From assembly GCA_043760535.1 (NCBI GenBank), contig JAYUOV010000355.1, forward strand, positions 1 through 21,717: DNA of 21,717 bases. The letters are read 5' to 3'. A program made the position numbers and the translations under genes. Shown piece after piece: positions 1-8,325 of the stretch; position 1 is the stretch's first letter; the number at the start of each line of letters is the position of its first letter. This DNA is from JAZKFT01 sp043760535 (GTDB lineage: Bacteria; Bacteroidota; Bacteroidia; Chitinophagales; Chitinophagaceae). A model generated the notes under the pieces. It was not told the origin of the DNA and searched no databases. It saw nothing but the letters and a program-made list of their open reading frames with translations.

Positions 1-37
1 CTGCAGGATTGGTGTAAAAGTTTGTTTCTTGTTCCAT
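1..37 (-). CDS. N-terminus of a gene cut by the window edge, possibly NADH-quinone oxidoreductase subunit B
   Basis: An ATG at 37-35 on the minus strand opens a frame that runs off the window edge. Only twelve residues are visible (MEQETNFYTNPA, then a codon starting with G). The gene lies downstream of nuoA on the same strand, where nuoB normally sits. Bacteroidota NuoB proteins begin with a short variable stretch followed by a P-x-G-x-E-G motif, and the visible N-P-A-(G..) would fit that. The identity rests on synteny and this weak match only. The 288-base gap to nuoA is unusually long for nuoA-nuoB and is filled with repeats. Confidence 0.45.
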   Translation of the reverse strand, partial: MEQETNFYTNPA

Positions 38-102
38 GTTTATGTGAGCCTAAATAATGATGCTTTAAAATAAATGCTCCTCACTTTGCTTTTTTAATAC
101 TG

Positions 103-240
103 AGGCAGCGTAAGGGATTGCAGCGAAAAGCCCACAGGCCCCGCAACCATTTAGAACAGCGAAGCTAACATGCCCATACGGGGCCGAGGACTTGTAGCGA
201 AAAGCCCGACCCGGCTGGTTTTCGCCGGGATACGCCCACA
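103..240. repeat. GC-rich structured intergenic element with two copies of a 16-bp motif
   Basis: This GC-rich block stands out from its AT-rich flanks. The motif TTGCAGCGAAAAGCCC (118-133) recurs as TTGTAGCGAAAAGCCC (192-207), with one mismatch. Between the copies, GGCCCCG (137-143) pairs perfectly with CGGGGCC (179-185). After the second copy, CCCGGC (210-215) pairs with GCCGGG (224-229) around an 8-base loop. The minus strand is open for 61 codons here, but that frame simply reads the repeats and has no recognisable domain. A dispersed palindromic repeat or a structured RNA are both possible; I cannot tell which. Confidence 0.6.
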
Positions 241-293
241 TCTTATTCAATCTTTACTATTGCTAAACCTCTCTCTCTAATTCTCACGGTTTT

Positions 294-323
294 CAAGTTC
301 CCCACCGGTAGATTTAGGGGGCT
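294..323. repeat. Imperfect C-run/G-run intergenic repeat next to the nuoA stop
   Basis: A CCCC run (300-303) is followed after 13 bases by a GGGGG run and GCTTTTT. The arms can form a short hairpin on either strand, ending just beyond the nuoA stop codon. On the plus strand it is followed by a T-run, but no plus-strand gene precedes it. It resembles the short CCCC/GGGG intergenic repeats common in Bacteroidota genomes; that resemblance is from memory and untested. Confidence 0.35.
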
Positions 324-325
324 TT

Positions 326-676
326 TTATTTCCACTTTAAAGCTCCTTTTTTGTGTGCGTATAAAAACCCCATAAAGAGTATGAAGAAGAAAACGAGAAC
401 TTCGGCGAATGCCACAAAGCCAAGCTTTTTTACCACTACAGCCCAGGGGAAAAGAAATATAAGTTCCACATCGAATATGAGAAAGATGAGTGCAAATAAA
501 TAGTAGCCTACATTAAACTGTACCCAGCTTGGGCCTGTGGTGGGTATGCCACACTCGTAGGGTTCTCCCTTTTGCTTGTTGCGGCTGCCTTTTACCAATA
601 TTTTAGAAACGAGAATGGCAATACCCGAAAAGGAAATAGCACCAATTATTAAAGCAATGAGTGAACCGGGACCCAT
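326..676 (-). CDS. nuoA: NADH-quinone oxidoreductase subunit A
   Basis: This is a 116-residue membrane subunit of respiratory complex I (NDH-1), which passes electrons from NADH to quinone and pumps protons across the inner membrane. NuoA is a small three-helix protein next to the quinone site. Visible here are a first hydrophobic helix (about residues 5-25), the hallmark loop KGEPYECGIPTTGP with its conserved E and C, then F-N-V-G-Y-Y-L and F-D-V-E-L-I-F-L-F-P-W within the second helix, and a third helix near the C-terminus. The length is normal for the family. The open frame extends two codons upstream to a TTG at 682, but the ATG at 676 (MGPGSLIAL) is the more likely start. The next gene downstream on this strand starts at 37 and may be nuoB. 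The divergent neighbour is an outer-membrane protein gene. Confidence 0.95.
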   Translation of the reverse strand: MGPGSLIALIIGAISFSGIAILVSKILVKGSRNKQKGEPYECGIPTTGPSWVQFNVGYYLFALIFLIFDVELIFLFPWAVVVKKLGFVAFAEVLVFFFILFMGFLYAHKKGALKWK

Positions 677-910
677 ATACAATCGTTTGTACGAATATAG
701 TAATTGTACCTACAAAAAAAAGGGCTTCCTTTTTACGGCGGCTAGCTATTGGTATAAAAGATGTTAATAAAGCGTTCAAATTTTTTTGTACCAGCTACAG
801 ACTTAATACCGATGCAATTTTTACCCGACTTTTACAACCAATAAAAACGATGCTGTAAACCAATGTTATCGAAAATGGTCGCAGCTTATTATCATCAATC
901 ATCAAAAAAA

Positions 911-1471
911 ATGAAAAAGACTTCCTTATTGTTGTTGCTCCTCAGCGTGTTTACAGCACATGTATTTGCTCAGGATCAAACGGACAGCATTCCCCAAAAA
1001 AAAGGCTTTGACAAAGACAGGCTTTTTTTGGGCGGTAATTTTGGGGCAGGCTTTGGAGACTTTACCCAAATTATTGTTTCGCCGCAGGTAGGTTATCGGT
1101 TTAGCCAGTTTTTTGCCGCAGGTGTGGGTGTAAATTTGCAGTATGTTAGCCAAAAATCTTTTGATCAACAGGGCAATCCGTTTTTTAAACAATCGCAAAG
1201 TGTTTTTGGTGCAAATTTATTTGCAAGGGCCTACCCCATCCGCCAGGCGTTTATACAGATTCAACCAGAGTTTAATTTTAACAAAGGAAAGTTTAAGTAC
1301 TACAATAGTATTATACCCGAAGAAACATTTAGGTCTAATGCACCCAGCTTACTGGTAGGTGCGGGTATAGGCATGAATGGTGGCTTTATAGCCCTGAACT
1401 ACGATTTATTACAAAACCCCAATTCTCCGTATAGTAATACTGTATTTGTAAGTGTAGGCTTTGGCTTTTAA
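911..1471 (+). CDS. Small outer-membrane beta-barrel protein, unknown function
   Basis: This is a 186-residue predicted outer-membrane protein. The ATG at 911 gives a clean signal peptide, MKKTSLLLLLLSVFTAHVFA, cleaved before QDQTD. An upstream ATG at 863 would put 16 extra residues before it and is unlikely. The mature chain alternates short hydrophobic strands with Gly and aromatic residues: L-G-G-N-F-G-A-G-F-G, then V-G-Y-R-F, A-A-G-V-G-V-N-L-Q-Y and V-G-A-G-I-G-M-N-G-G. It ends in V-F-V-S-V-G-F-G-F, a typical C-terminal strand with a terminal Phe for recognition by the BAM machinery. It looks like the small 8-10-strand barrel families (PorT/OmpW-like), but the exact family and substrate are not recognisable. 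It has its own terminator and faces tamB convergently. Confidence 0.75.
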   Translation: MKKTSLLLLLLSVFTAHVFAQDQTDSIPQKKGFDKDRLFLGGNFGAGFGDFTQIIVSPQVGYRFSQFFAAGVGVNLQYVSQKSFDQQGNPFFKQSQSVFGANLFARAYPIRQAFIQIQPEFNFNKGKFKYYNSIIPEETFRSNAPSLLVGAGIGMNGGFIALNYDLLQNPNSPYSNTVFVSVGFGF

Positions 1472-1492
1472 TTTTTTGTAACTAAACATAGC

Positions 1493-1532
1493 ATAAGTGG
1501 AGGCATACCGCTTTTGAACCCACTTATTTTTC
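1493..1532 (+). terminator. Rho-independent terminator of the beta-barrel gene
   Basis: ATAAGTGG (1493-1500) pairs with CCACTTAT (1520-1527) over a 19-base loop and is followed by a T-rich stretch. It lies 21 bases after the stop codon of the outer-membrane protein gene. The loop is long, so efficiency may be moderate. Confidence 0.5.
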
Positions 1533-1600
1533 AATGCCATTTTTCTATAAAAAATACGCCTATGCCTTTAGCCTTTGATTACGAATTTTTTAATAAATGG

Positions 1601-4600
1601 CTAATTACCAGTTGTACTATTGTTAGCTACTTTCTTTATTTTAATAATCGTGGTGTCTTGGTTTTTACCAAACCTTTCAAAATCTTGACGGAAGCTGAGA
1701 GATCCGCCAGCTCGGTTTTGGCGAGTGCCAAGTTCCAAATTATCTTTTTTGAAAATGATAAACCGAAGCTTTCGGTTGGCACTGAGTAAAAATTCAATGC
1801 TGATATCGGGCAGGAACATAAAGGAGTTGGTGGCACTGCTTCTTACACTAAAATCAAAGTCGCTGCCTACATTAAAGATGATTCGGTTGTTAGCCAGGCT
1901 CTTATTAAATTTTAGCGAAACACTAGTACGGTCGTAACCAGAGGTAGCATTAATGTTGCCACTGTTAAGGTCGGTACTGTTATACACCGATGTACTAAAA
2001 TCCACCTGCAGGCTGCGGTCACCGGTAATTTGATACAGTATGTTACTAAGGGCTTTTCCCAACTCTCTGGATACCAACTCGGATATGGTATTTACAGCCA
2101 AATCGGCAGTAGGGTTTCGGTTGGCACGGCCTTCGCCATAAGGGGCAAACTGGTTAAATACAATGAGGTAGGTAACTTGTTTCAGCAATTCACTTTTATC
2201 TTGGTTGTTATTAATGCCATCGATAATTAAATTGGCGGAGGGATCGTTTTTAATACTGCTGCCCTGTGGCAATTCTATTCTGAAACCGATACTGGGTTTT
2301 GCTAATTTACCTCTTAAAGATGCTACTACATTTATTGGCCCTTTAAAGTTGGTGCTTGCGGTACCTAGGCTAAGCCGGTTATCGCTGCCATTTAAGTCGC
2401 TGAATCGTACATTTTTAGCTTCGTACACGGCATCTATATTCATAATGCCATCCATAGGGTCTCCACCGCTCCATTCTATGTAATTATTGCCATTGCCAGT
2501 AAGGTCGAAAGGCTTGCGAATAAAAGATTGAAAACTGTAGTTATAATCACCTTTTTCAATATCGTAACGGCCCTTCATGGTCATGCCGTTTTTATCGTTG
2601 GTAATAAATAGCCTGCCATTGCCTTTTGCATGTATTACATCGCCGCTTGCTGCATCTAATACTACATCTATTTGCGCTTTTGTATTGGCTGTTAAGTCCA
2701 CCTCTATATGTAGGTAATCATCTTGGGCTTCTTGTGGTTTTTGCTCTCGGCCGTACTGTTTAAAAATAATGTAATCGGCTTCGCCACTTTCGCGGCTGGT
2801 AGTGCTGTTGATGGAAATATGCGAACTATCTGTAGGCTCGGCTGCTATTTTCATAAACAGGTTATTTACTGGCCCTTTCATTTCGAAAGAACCCCTGCCT
2901 ACTGCATTTCCATAAAAATCCTGATTGTCTTTAAAGCGGGTATTAATGAGTTCCATACTGCTACTGCTCACCTTTAAGTCGAACCGCATGTTGTCGAAAA
3001 ACTGGTGGTAAAAGCCGCCCTCTAGCGTTCCATATTTATTAAACCGGTCTCTTAATTTCATTTTACCAAAACCCATATAGCCTGGCCGCATAATGATAGT
3101 ACCAGTATCTATAAAGTAGGTAACCTTGGTAAAACCCACCTTTATTTTAGCACTATCCAGGCGGATATTACCTATAAATTCTGGCGTACTTAATTTTCCT
3201 TTTACCAATAATCTTCCGCTGGCATAGCCATCTATATCATCAAAAATGGTGTTAAGGTAATTGTTTAAAATATTAATGCGAGTATGGTTAAAAATAATGG
3301 GGGCGCTTATCTGGTTGCCTGTGGTGTCTTTTGTATCAATATCTACCGCTCCGCTAAAATTATACTGTTCGCCGGGTGATGTTATTAGAAAGCGTCCCTT
3401 ACCAGATTGAGTATAAAAAGCACCACTAGCCTTTATGTCGCCAATAGAATCGCCATCGAGGCGAAATTCGCTCATGCTTAAAGTATCTATTAAAATGTTT
3501 GGCATTCCGGCAGGATCGCTGATGGTAAAACTACCTGTGGCCATACCTTCTAGCCTGGGGTTTTTAAGCACATAGGGCAGCAGATCGCCAATGTTTAATT
3601 TTTGAGTATTTATATGAATATCGTTAGACGAGCTTTCGCTGCCGGGCATTGTAAAAATGGAAATTTCCTGTTCGTCCTGTTTTAGAGCTAGGTTATTAAT
3701 CACCACATTTTTATTGTTCTTTAAAATTGCTTCGCCATTTTGGTTAATAGTCCATTTTTTATTGTTTACAATAAAATTAGATGGGTTAAAAAGAATTTTT
3801 TGCCCATCTTCTTGTGTAGTAATCATGGCATCTATTTGTGCATCGCCTAGCTGCCCGCTGCTACTAGTAGTTATCTGCACATGGCTGCTGTCGTTTTGGG
3901 TATTAATGTTAAGTTTAGCATTAAAAAAAGATAGGCTGTCGCTAAAGCGAAAAGCATCTAAGCTACCCAAAAGGTTAAGCCTGCTAAGGGTTCCGGTACC
4001 TAGCAGTACCGCATTTTCCATCTGAAAATTACCGTATTTAAAATAGGGAACGGTTCCATTCAGCATCAGTTCGTTATTATTGGTATTTATAGTACCTGTA
4101 ATGTTAGAATTGCTAAGACCTTCTATTTTTTTATCAAACAGCTTTAAGAAAGACTCAATTTCTTTTGTGTTTGCGGCAAAAATAAAATCCTGATTTTTTA
4201 CAGCACGCCTTGGTTTGCTAAATATGGCAGGGTAGTAATTATTAAGAAAAAATTGGAAACTATTAGGCAGGTCGGCTATGTTAAATTGGCCTACAATGCT
4301 AACATCGGCTTCGTTGGTTTGTATTTCCAGTTCTTTTTTTCCGGCTTCATTTATAAAAGAATAAATGTTAAGCGAATCGAGGTTAAAAGGTGTATCGCCA
4401 TTAGAAAGTTTTACTTCTCTTAGTTTGGCGTATCCGTTAAAATCATCTATATTTTTACCAGAAAAATTTACATCAAAATTGCCACTAAACTTCATATCGT
4501 TGGTGGTGAAATGGAGTGCTTTAAAATGAGCCTTGCTTAATTGGCCATTCCCTATGTAGGATTGTTTTTTGGCCTTCATATCCAGCTGAACATGAATATC

Positions 4601-6490
4601 GCCTTCCAGGTTGGGGTCGTTTATTTGCATATTGGCGTTTAGCTGGCTGCCGTAAAATGTACCACTTGCATTTACATTGGTATAAGTATATTGATTGTAC
4701 ACGGCCGACTTAAGCTTTCCATCAAATTTCAGTTTTACATTATTGGGGTCGAACCCTTTTCCATTAACTGTGCCATTAAAAGTTACTTTACCTAGGTCTG
4801 CTATGCCTAATAGTTTGCCAATATTGAGGTCGGTAGTTGTAATTGTTCCATCGTAGCTATCTCTGCCTTTGCCCAACTTCATTTTAAGATTGGTACTCAG
4901 CAATCCTTCGTTGGTTACAAGGTCGCCTATTAATGTAAAGTTGTTGGTAAAGCCTTTAAAACTGCCTTTAAATTTTGTGGTTGCAAGCCCTTGTTTTAGC
5001 TCGTTTCCAAAGTTATTAAGTTCTGGTGCCCATGTGGCAATATCGCTAAACTGCAAAGTGCTGCTGGGTGTGGTAAAATCTATCAATAGTTTATCACTAT
5101 CTGGCAGGCCGGTGAGGCGCAGGTTACCCATAACATCGCTGCCATTGGTTTGCAGCCGAAAATTTTTGGCATCTAAATCGCTAAGTGTGCCGCTTACAAA
5201 ACCGTTTAAAACTGCTTTTTGGTTTATGGTTTTTAAATCGGGGGCAAAAAAAGCAATATCATTCGTATGGATGATGGTGTTTTTAAAATCACCAGTCATT
5301 TTCACTTTGTTTTCAAAATCGTCAAAATCGTCCATACTGCTAAACTGCATGGAAAAATAATCCGTCAGTCTGCTTTCGTTTAGCTGCATATCCATGTTTT
5401 TAAATTCCATCATTTGTGGATGAAATGTAAAATCGGTTTTCATTTTTTTTATGGCGAGCCCTTCTCTTTCTTTTGCATAAAAATCTATTTTGGCAGTAAG
5501 TGTATCGTGGCTCCAGGTTACATTTTTAAAAGTACCTGTAAGATTTTCAATGGTTATATCCCGCTCGTTAAATTCGCCTTGTATGGAGGCTTTTGCATCA
5601 CGGTTTTTAATTTCTAAAAAGCCATCTTTAATTTTTAGAATATTTACTTGTAATTGAATATTGCCCGGATTTTGAGGAAAGCCTCCTCCTTTTGGCAAGG
5701 CATCTATGCGCCTTCTGTTTTTTACCGAATCTTCATAACTCCACAACCCCTTGTAGGCAAATTCAGCGTACTCTGGTTTTTCCAGGCTTAGTTCGGCTAG
5801 GTTAAAAATATTGTTATTAAGGTCTATTGCATTGGCTCTAAATAACATGGCTGCCAAAGCAATCCTGGTAGTTTTGCCTTTGTATTTATCTCTTTGTTCA
5901 AACACTACGTTGGTAAAATCCACAGCTTTAAGGTGCAGGCTTATGCCTTTAGTTGTGCTATCGGCTATGGTTATAGGGTCTTTGGGTTTGGCTTTGTCGC
6001 CAGTAAAATAATCAGCTATAAACTGGTAATTCCATACAGTATCGGTGGTGCGTTGCAAGTAAATGCGTGCATCTGTAAGGCCAAGGTATTTTATATCGGC
6101 ACTGTCTTTTATAAAAAACCAATCGGTAATATTCAGTTGCAATTTGCCGGCACTCAATAGTGTATCTTTTTTGCGGTCTTCTATGTAAATGCCTTCTAGG
6201 CTCACCTTGTTAAGCAGGGTAAAACTTACATTTTTTACTGCCACTTTTGTTTTCAGTTCATTACTGAGCCAGTTTGCAGCATAGCCAGCCAGCCAGTTTT
6301 GCACCGGTGGCAGTTGTATCAATATCCACAAAGACAACAGCAAGAGCAGCAAAAACAGGACAATCCTTTTTAATATTTTCCAGAAACGCTTCAGTGGTGA
6401 TGGGTGTTTGTTTGTAAAAATAGCGGTTGGTATCCGGTTAGCAAATTCAATACCATATACATTGCAGGTGCTGTGGTCTTTTTTAACCAT
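1601..6490 (-). CDS. tamB: TamB-like translocation/assembly module protein (DUF490)
   Basis: This 1629-residue protein belongs to the AsmA/TamB superfamily of inner-membrane-anchored, periplasm-spanning proteins. Members form long hydrophobic beta-grooves that move phospholipids toward, or help assemble proteins in, the outer membrane. A single N-terminal signal anchor lies at about residues 41-60 (F-L-L-L-L-L-L-S-L-W), after a basic stretch. A very long beta-rich region follows, with repeated N-G-x-V / G-x-F-x-G-x patterns. The conserved C-terminal DUF490 block occupies roughly residues 1150-1600 and includes G-R-L-F-I-T-N-D, G-R-Y-D-I-E-K-G-D-Y, S-L-R-G-K-L-A-K-P and N-I-L-Y-Q-I-T-G-D-R-S-L-Q. 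Length is typical of Bacteroidota TamB. The ATG at 6490 directly follows an in-frame TAA, so the start is fixed. No TamA/TamL-type partner lies next to it. It is divergent from comA and convergent with the beta-barrel gene. Confidence 0.9.
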   Translation of the reverse strand: MVKKDHSTCNVYGIEFANRIPTAIFTNKHPSPLKRFWKILKRIVLFLLLLLLSLWILIQLPPVQNWLAGYAANWLSNELKTKVAVKNVSFTLLNKVSLEGIYIEDRKKDTLLSAGKLQLNITDWFFIKDSADIKYLGLTDARIYLQRTTDTVWNYQFIADYFTGDKAKPKDPITIADSTTKGISLHLKAVDFTNVVFEQRDKYKGKTTRIALAAMLFRANAIDLNNNIFNLAELSLEKPEYAEFAYKGLWSYEDSVKNRRRIDALPKGGGFPQNPGNIQLQVNILKIKDGFLEIKNRDAKASIQGEFNERDITIENLTGTFKNVTWSHDTLTAKIDFYAKEREGLAIKKMKTDFTFHPQMMEFKNMDMQLNESRLTDYFSMQFSSMDDFDDFENKVKMTGDFKNTIIHTNDIAFFAPDLKTINQKAVLNGFVSGTLSDLDAKNFRLQTNGSDVMGNLRLTGLPDSDKLLIDFTTPSSTLQFSDIATWAPELNNFGNELKQGLATTKFKGSFKGFTNNFTLIGDLVTNEGLLSTNLKMKLGKGRDSYDGTITTTDLNIGKLLGIADLGKVTFNGTVNGKGFDPNNVKLKFDGKLKSAVYNQYTYTNVNASGTFYGSQLNANMQINDPNLEGDIHVQLDMKAKKQSYIGNGQLSKAHFKALHFTTNDMKFSGNFDVNFSGKNIDDFNGYAKLREVKLSNGDTPFNLDSLNIYSFINEAGKKELEIQTNEADVSIVGQFNIADLPNSFQFFLNNYYPAIFSKPRRAVKNQDFIFAANTKEIESFLKLFDKKIEGLSNSNITGTINTNNNELMLNGTVPYFKYGNFQMENAVLLGTGTLSRLNLLGSLDAFRFSDSLSFFNAKLNINTQNDSSHVQITTSSSGQLGDAQIDAMITTQEDGQKILFNPSNFIVNNKKWTINQNGEAILKNNKNVVINNLALKQDEQEISIFTMPGSESSSNDIHINTQKLNIGDLLPYVLKNPRLEGMATGSFTISDPAGMPNILIDTLSMSEFRLDGDSIGDIKASGAFYTQSGKGRFLITSPGEQYNFSGAVDIDTKDTTGNQISAPIIFNHTRINILNNYLNTIFDDIDGYASGRLLVKGKLSTPEFIGNIRLDSAKIKVGFTKVTYFIDTGTIIMRPGYMGFGKMKLRDRFNKYGTLEGGFYHQFFDNMRFDLKVSSSSMELINTRFKDNQDFYGNAVGRGSFEMKGPVNNLFMKIAAEPTDSSHISINSTTSRESGEADYIIFKQYGREQKPQEAQDDYLHIEVDLTANTKAQIDVVLDAASGDVIHAKGNGRLFITNDKNGMTMKGRYDIEKGDYNYSFQSFIRKPFDLTGNGNNYIEWSGGDPMDGIMNIDAVYEAKNVRFSDLNGSDNRLSLGTASTNFKGPINVVASLRGKLAKPSIGFRIELPQGSSIKNDPSANLIIDGINNNQDKSELLKQVTYLIVFNQFAPYGEGRANRNPTADLAVNTISELVSRELGKALSNILYQITGDRSLQVDFSTSVYNSTDLNSGNINATSGYDRTSVSLKFNKSLANNRIIFNVGSDFDFSVRSSATNSFMFLPDISIEFLLSANRKLRFIIFKKDNLELGTRQNRAGGSLSFRQDFERFGKNQDTTIIKIKKVANNSTTGN

Positions 6491-6562
6491 TTATTGGTTA
6501 CTTATTTTACAGCCGCTATCGGCCATCACCCGCCATTTAGTTAGTTATGATTTTTATCAGTA

Positions 6563-6591
6563 TTTCCACAAAACCCTAAACCTTATATTTG
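6563..6591 (+). promoter_or_regulatory. Candidate Bacteroidota-type promoter for comA
   Basis: TATATTTG (6584-6591) matches the Bacteroidota -7 consensus TAnnTTTG exactly. TTTC at 6563-6566 is a one-off match to the -33 TTTG, 17 bases upstream. Transcription would begin about 20-25 bases before the comA ATG. The call rests on consensus matching only. Confidence 0.45.
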
Positions 6592-6619
6592 CGGCTGCTA
6601 AAAATTTAAAACAGAAGCG

Positions 6620-7390
6620 ATGAATTTTAATTTGAGTCAAATGCCCCTCCGCACCACAAAGCCACGTGTACATGGCATTACCATGGTGATGGATAAAGGC
6701 CTAAGTGTGCAAGAAGCTAAGAATTTTATGAGCGGCTCCCATCCGCATGTAGATGTGGTAAAGCTTGGTTTTGGAACCAGTTATGTAACGCCCAACCTGC
6801 GGGAAAAGATAGAAGTGTATCAAAGCTATAATATACCGGTGTATTTCGGCGGCACCCTTTTCGAAGCCTTTTTAATACGCAATCAGTTTAACGATTACAT
6901 AGAAGTTTGTAAAGATTACGGTATTACATGGATGGAGGTGAGTGATGGATCCATCACAATTCCACATGCCGAAAAGTGTGGCTATGTAGAAAAACTAACT
7001 AAATACGGCACCGTTTTAAGCGAAGTAGGCAGCAAAGATGCTGCACATATTATACCGCCTTACAAGTGGATAGAACTTATGAGGGCTGAACTAAATGCAG
7101 GTGCCACCTACGTTATAGCCGAAGCAAGGGAAGCCGGTAACGTGGGCATTTACCGCGGTAGCGGCGAGGTAAGAGAAGGATTGGTACAAGAAATTCTGAC
7201 ACAAATACCAGAAGAAAAAATACTATGGGAAGCGCCGCAAAAAGCACAGCAGCTCTACTTTTTAGAACTAATTGGCTGCAACGTAAACCTTGGTAATATT
7301 GCCCCCCACGAAATGATTGCTTTAGAAGCCATGCGGGTTGGGCTGCGTGGAGATACCTTTGAGTTGTATCTGGATAAGGAGAAATCTTAG
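6620..7390 (+). CDS. comA: Phosphosulfolactate synthase (ComA family)
   Basis: This is a 256-residue TIM-barrel enzyme that adds sulfite to phosphoenolpyruvate to give (2R)-phosphosulfolactate. It is the first step of coenzyme M synthesis in methanogens and of sulfolactate formation in some bacteria. Family motifs seen are V-D-V-V-K-L-G-F-G-T-S (residues 44-54, with K48), Y-F-G-G-T-L-F-E (75-82), W-M-E-V-S-D-G-S-I (104-112), the E-A-R-E-A-G-N-V-G-I-Y segment and the late W-E-A-P-Q-K-A-Q-Q. Length matches the family. The ATG at 6620 follows a purine-rich ACAGAAG. aroE follows on the same strand after a heptad-repeat spacer of 101 bases. No comB, comC or comDE homolog is present in the window, so the end product is unknown. 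Sulfolactate or a sulfonolipid-related metabolite is only a guess. Confidence 0.88.
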   Translation: MNFNLSQMPLRTTKPRVHGITMVMDKGLSVQEAKNFMSGSHPHVDVVKLGFGTSYVTPNLREKIEVYQSYNIPVYFGGTLFEAFLIRNQFNDYIEVCKDYGITWMEVSDGSITIPHAEKCGYVEKLTKYGTVLSEVGSKDAAHIIPPYKWIELMRAELNAGATYVIAEAREAGNVGIYRGSGEVREGLVQEILTQIPEEKILWEAPQKAQQLYFLELIGCNVNLGNIAPHEMIALEAMRVGLRGDTFELYLDKEKS

Positions 7391-7399
7391 TTAAGGATC

Positions 7400-7482
7400 A
7401 AGGTTCAAGAATCAAGGGTTTCCTATTAATACTGGCAGCTTGAACCTTGAACCTTGAACCTTGAACCTTGAACCTTGAACCT
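7400..7482 (+). repeat. Tandem heptad repeat (TGAACCT x6) with an inverted upstream copy
   Basis: Six perfect copies of TGAACCT run from 7441 to 7482. AAGGTTCAAG (7400-7409) is the exact reverse complement of CTTGAACCTT, which occurs in several registers within the tract. The RNA could therefore fold into a 10-bp hairpin that slides along the array. The tract fills the gap between the comA stop (7390) and the aroE ATG (7492). Confidence 0.9.
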
Positions 7483-7491
7483 TAGAATTAT

Positions 7492-8223
7492 ATGAATGCT
7501 ACCAAACTATATGGCCTCATTGGCCTGCCATTAACCCATTCTTTTTCTAAAAAATATTTTACCGAAAAATTTATAACAGAAGGTATAGCTGATACTGCGT
7601 ATGAGTTGTTCCCTCTGCAGGATATAGCAATGCTGCCGGCCTTGCTGAAAGCCCACCCTAATTTATGTGGGCTTAATGTTACCATCCCTTACAAGCAGCA
7701 GGTGCTGGCTTATCTTAATAATGTGAATGCTTTGCCATTAGAAGCATGTAACTGCATAAAAATTGTAAACGGAAAACTGATTGGCTACAATACCGATGTG
7801 GCTGGCTTTGAACAATCTTTTTTAGCGAAATTATTACCACACCACACCAAGGCTCTTGTTTTGGGAACAGGTGGCGCCTCGGTGGCGGTACAGTATGTGC
7901 TGCAAAAACTGCATATCCATTATAAAGTAGTAAGCCGTGGTAATGGCGCACACCTTAATTACGGGCAGCTTAATGAGGCAATAATGGCCGAACACCCAAT
8001 CGTTATTAACACAACTCCGCTTGGCACTTACCCTAATGTGGATGATTGTGCAGATATACCTTATCATTTACTTACACCGCTGCATTACTGTTACGATTTG
8101 GTGTACAACCCCGCAATTACCTTGTTTTTACAAAAAGCGATGGATAAAGGTGCGGATATTAAAAACGGTTCGGATATGCTAAAAATTCAGGCGGATGTAA
8201 GTTGGCATATTTGGAATAGGTAA
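7492..8223 (+). CDS. aroE: Shikimate dehydrogenase
   Basis: This 243-residue enzyme reduces 3-dehydroshikimate to shikimate with NADPH in the cytoplasmic shikimate (aromatic amino acid) pathway. The shikimate-binding S-x-S is seen as L-T-H-S-F-S (residues 14-19). The catalytic Lys is K68 in N-V-T-I-P-Y-K. The catalytic-pair Asp is D102 in G-Y-N-T-D-V-A-G-F. The NADP-binding glycine loop is G-T-G-G-A-S, and Y-D-L-V-Y-N-P lies near the C-terminus. The protein is short for AroE (about 270 in E. coli), as is usual in Bacteroidota. It starts at the ATG at 7492, ten bases after the heptad tract. It is probably co-transcribed with comA, unless the repeat hairpin attenuates read-through. Confidence 0.93.
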   Translation: MNATKLYGLIGLPLTHSFSKKYFTEKFITEGIADTAYELFPLQDIAMLPALLKAHPNLCGLNVTIPYKQQVLAYLNNVNALPLEACNCIKIVNGKLIGYNTDVAGFEQSFLAKLLPHHTKALVLGTGGASVAVQYVLQKLHIHYKVVSRGNGAHLNYGQLNEAIMAEHPIVINTTPLGTYPNVDDCADIPYHLLTPLHYCYDLVYNPAITLFLQKAMDKGADIKNGSDMLKIQADVSWHIWNR

Positions 8224-8325
8224 CTGGCATTTGGTCCATAAACATTGTGGTTAATCGTAATTCATATTCATTTTACCATAATTTTTAACTGTTTGCAATA
8301 TTTTAGGATAATTTGAGCAGTATTT

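Noticed and set aside
65..250. A 61-codon minus-strand open frame between nuoA and the window edge
   Set aside because: It translates the GC-rich repeat element, has no recognisable domain, and its structure is explained by repeated and inverted DNA motifs.
4869..5360. A 163-codon plus-strand open frame inside tamB
   Set aside because: It is antisense to a well-supported TamB frame, its product has no family features, and several such frames arise across tamB from its codon use.
7441..7482. Short repeats considered as a CRISPR array
   Set aside because: The units are seven bases, contiguous and without spacers, and no cas gene is present.
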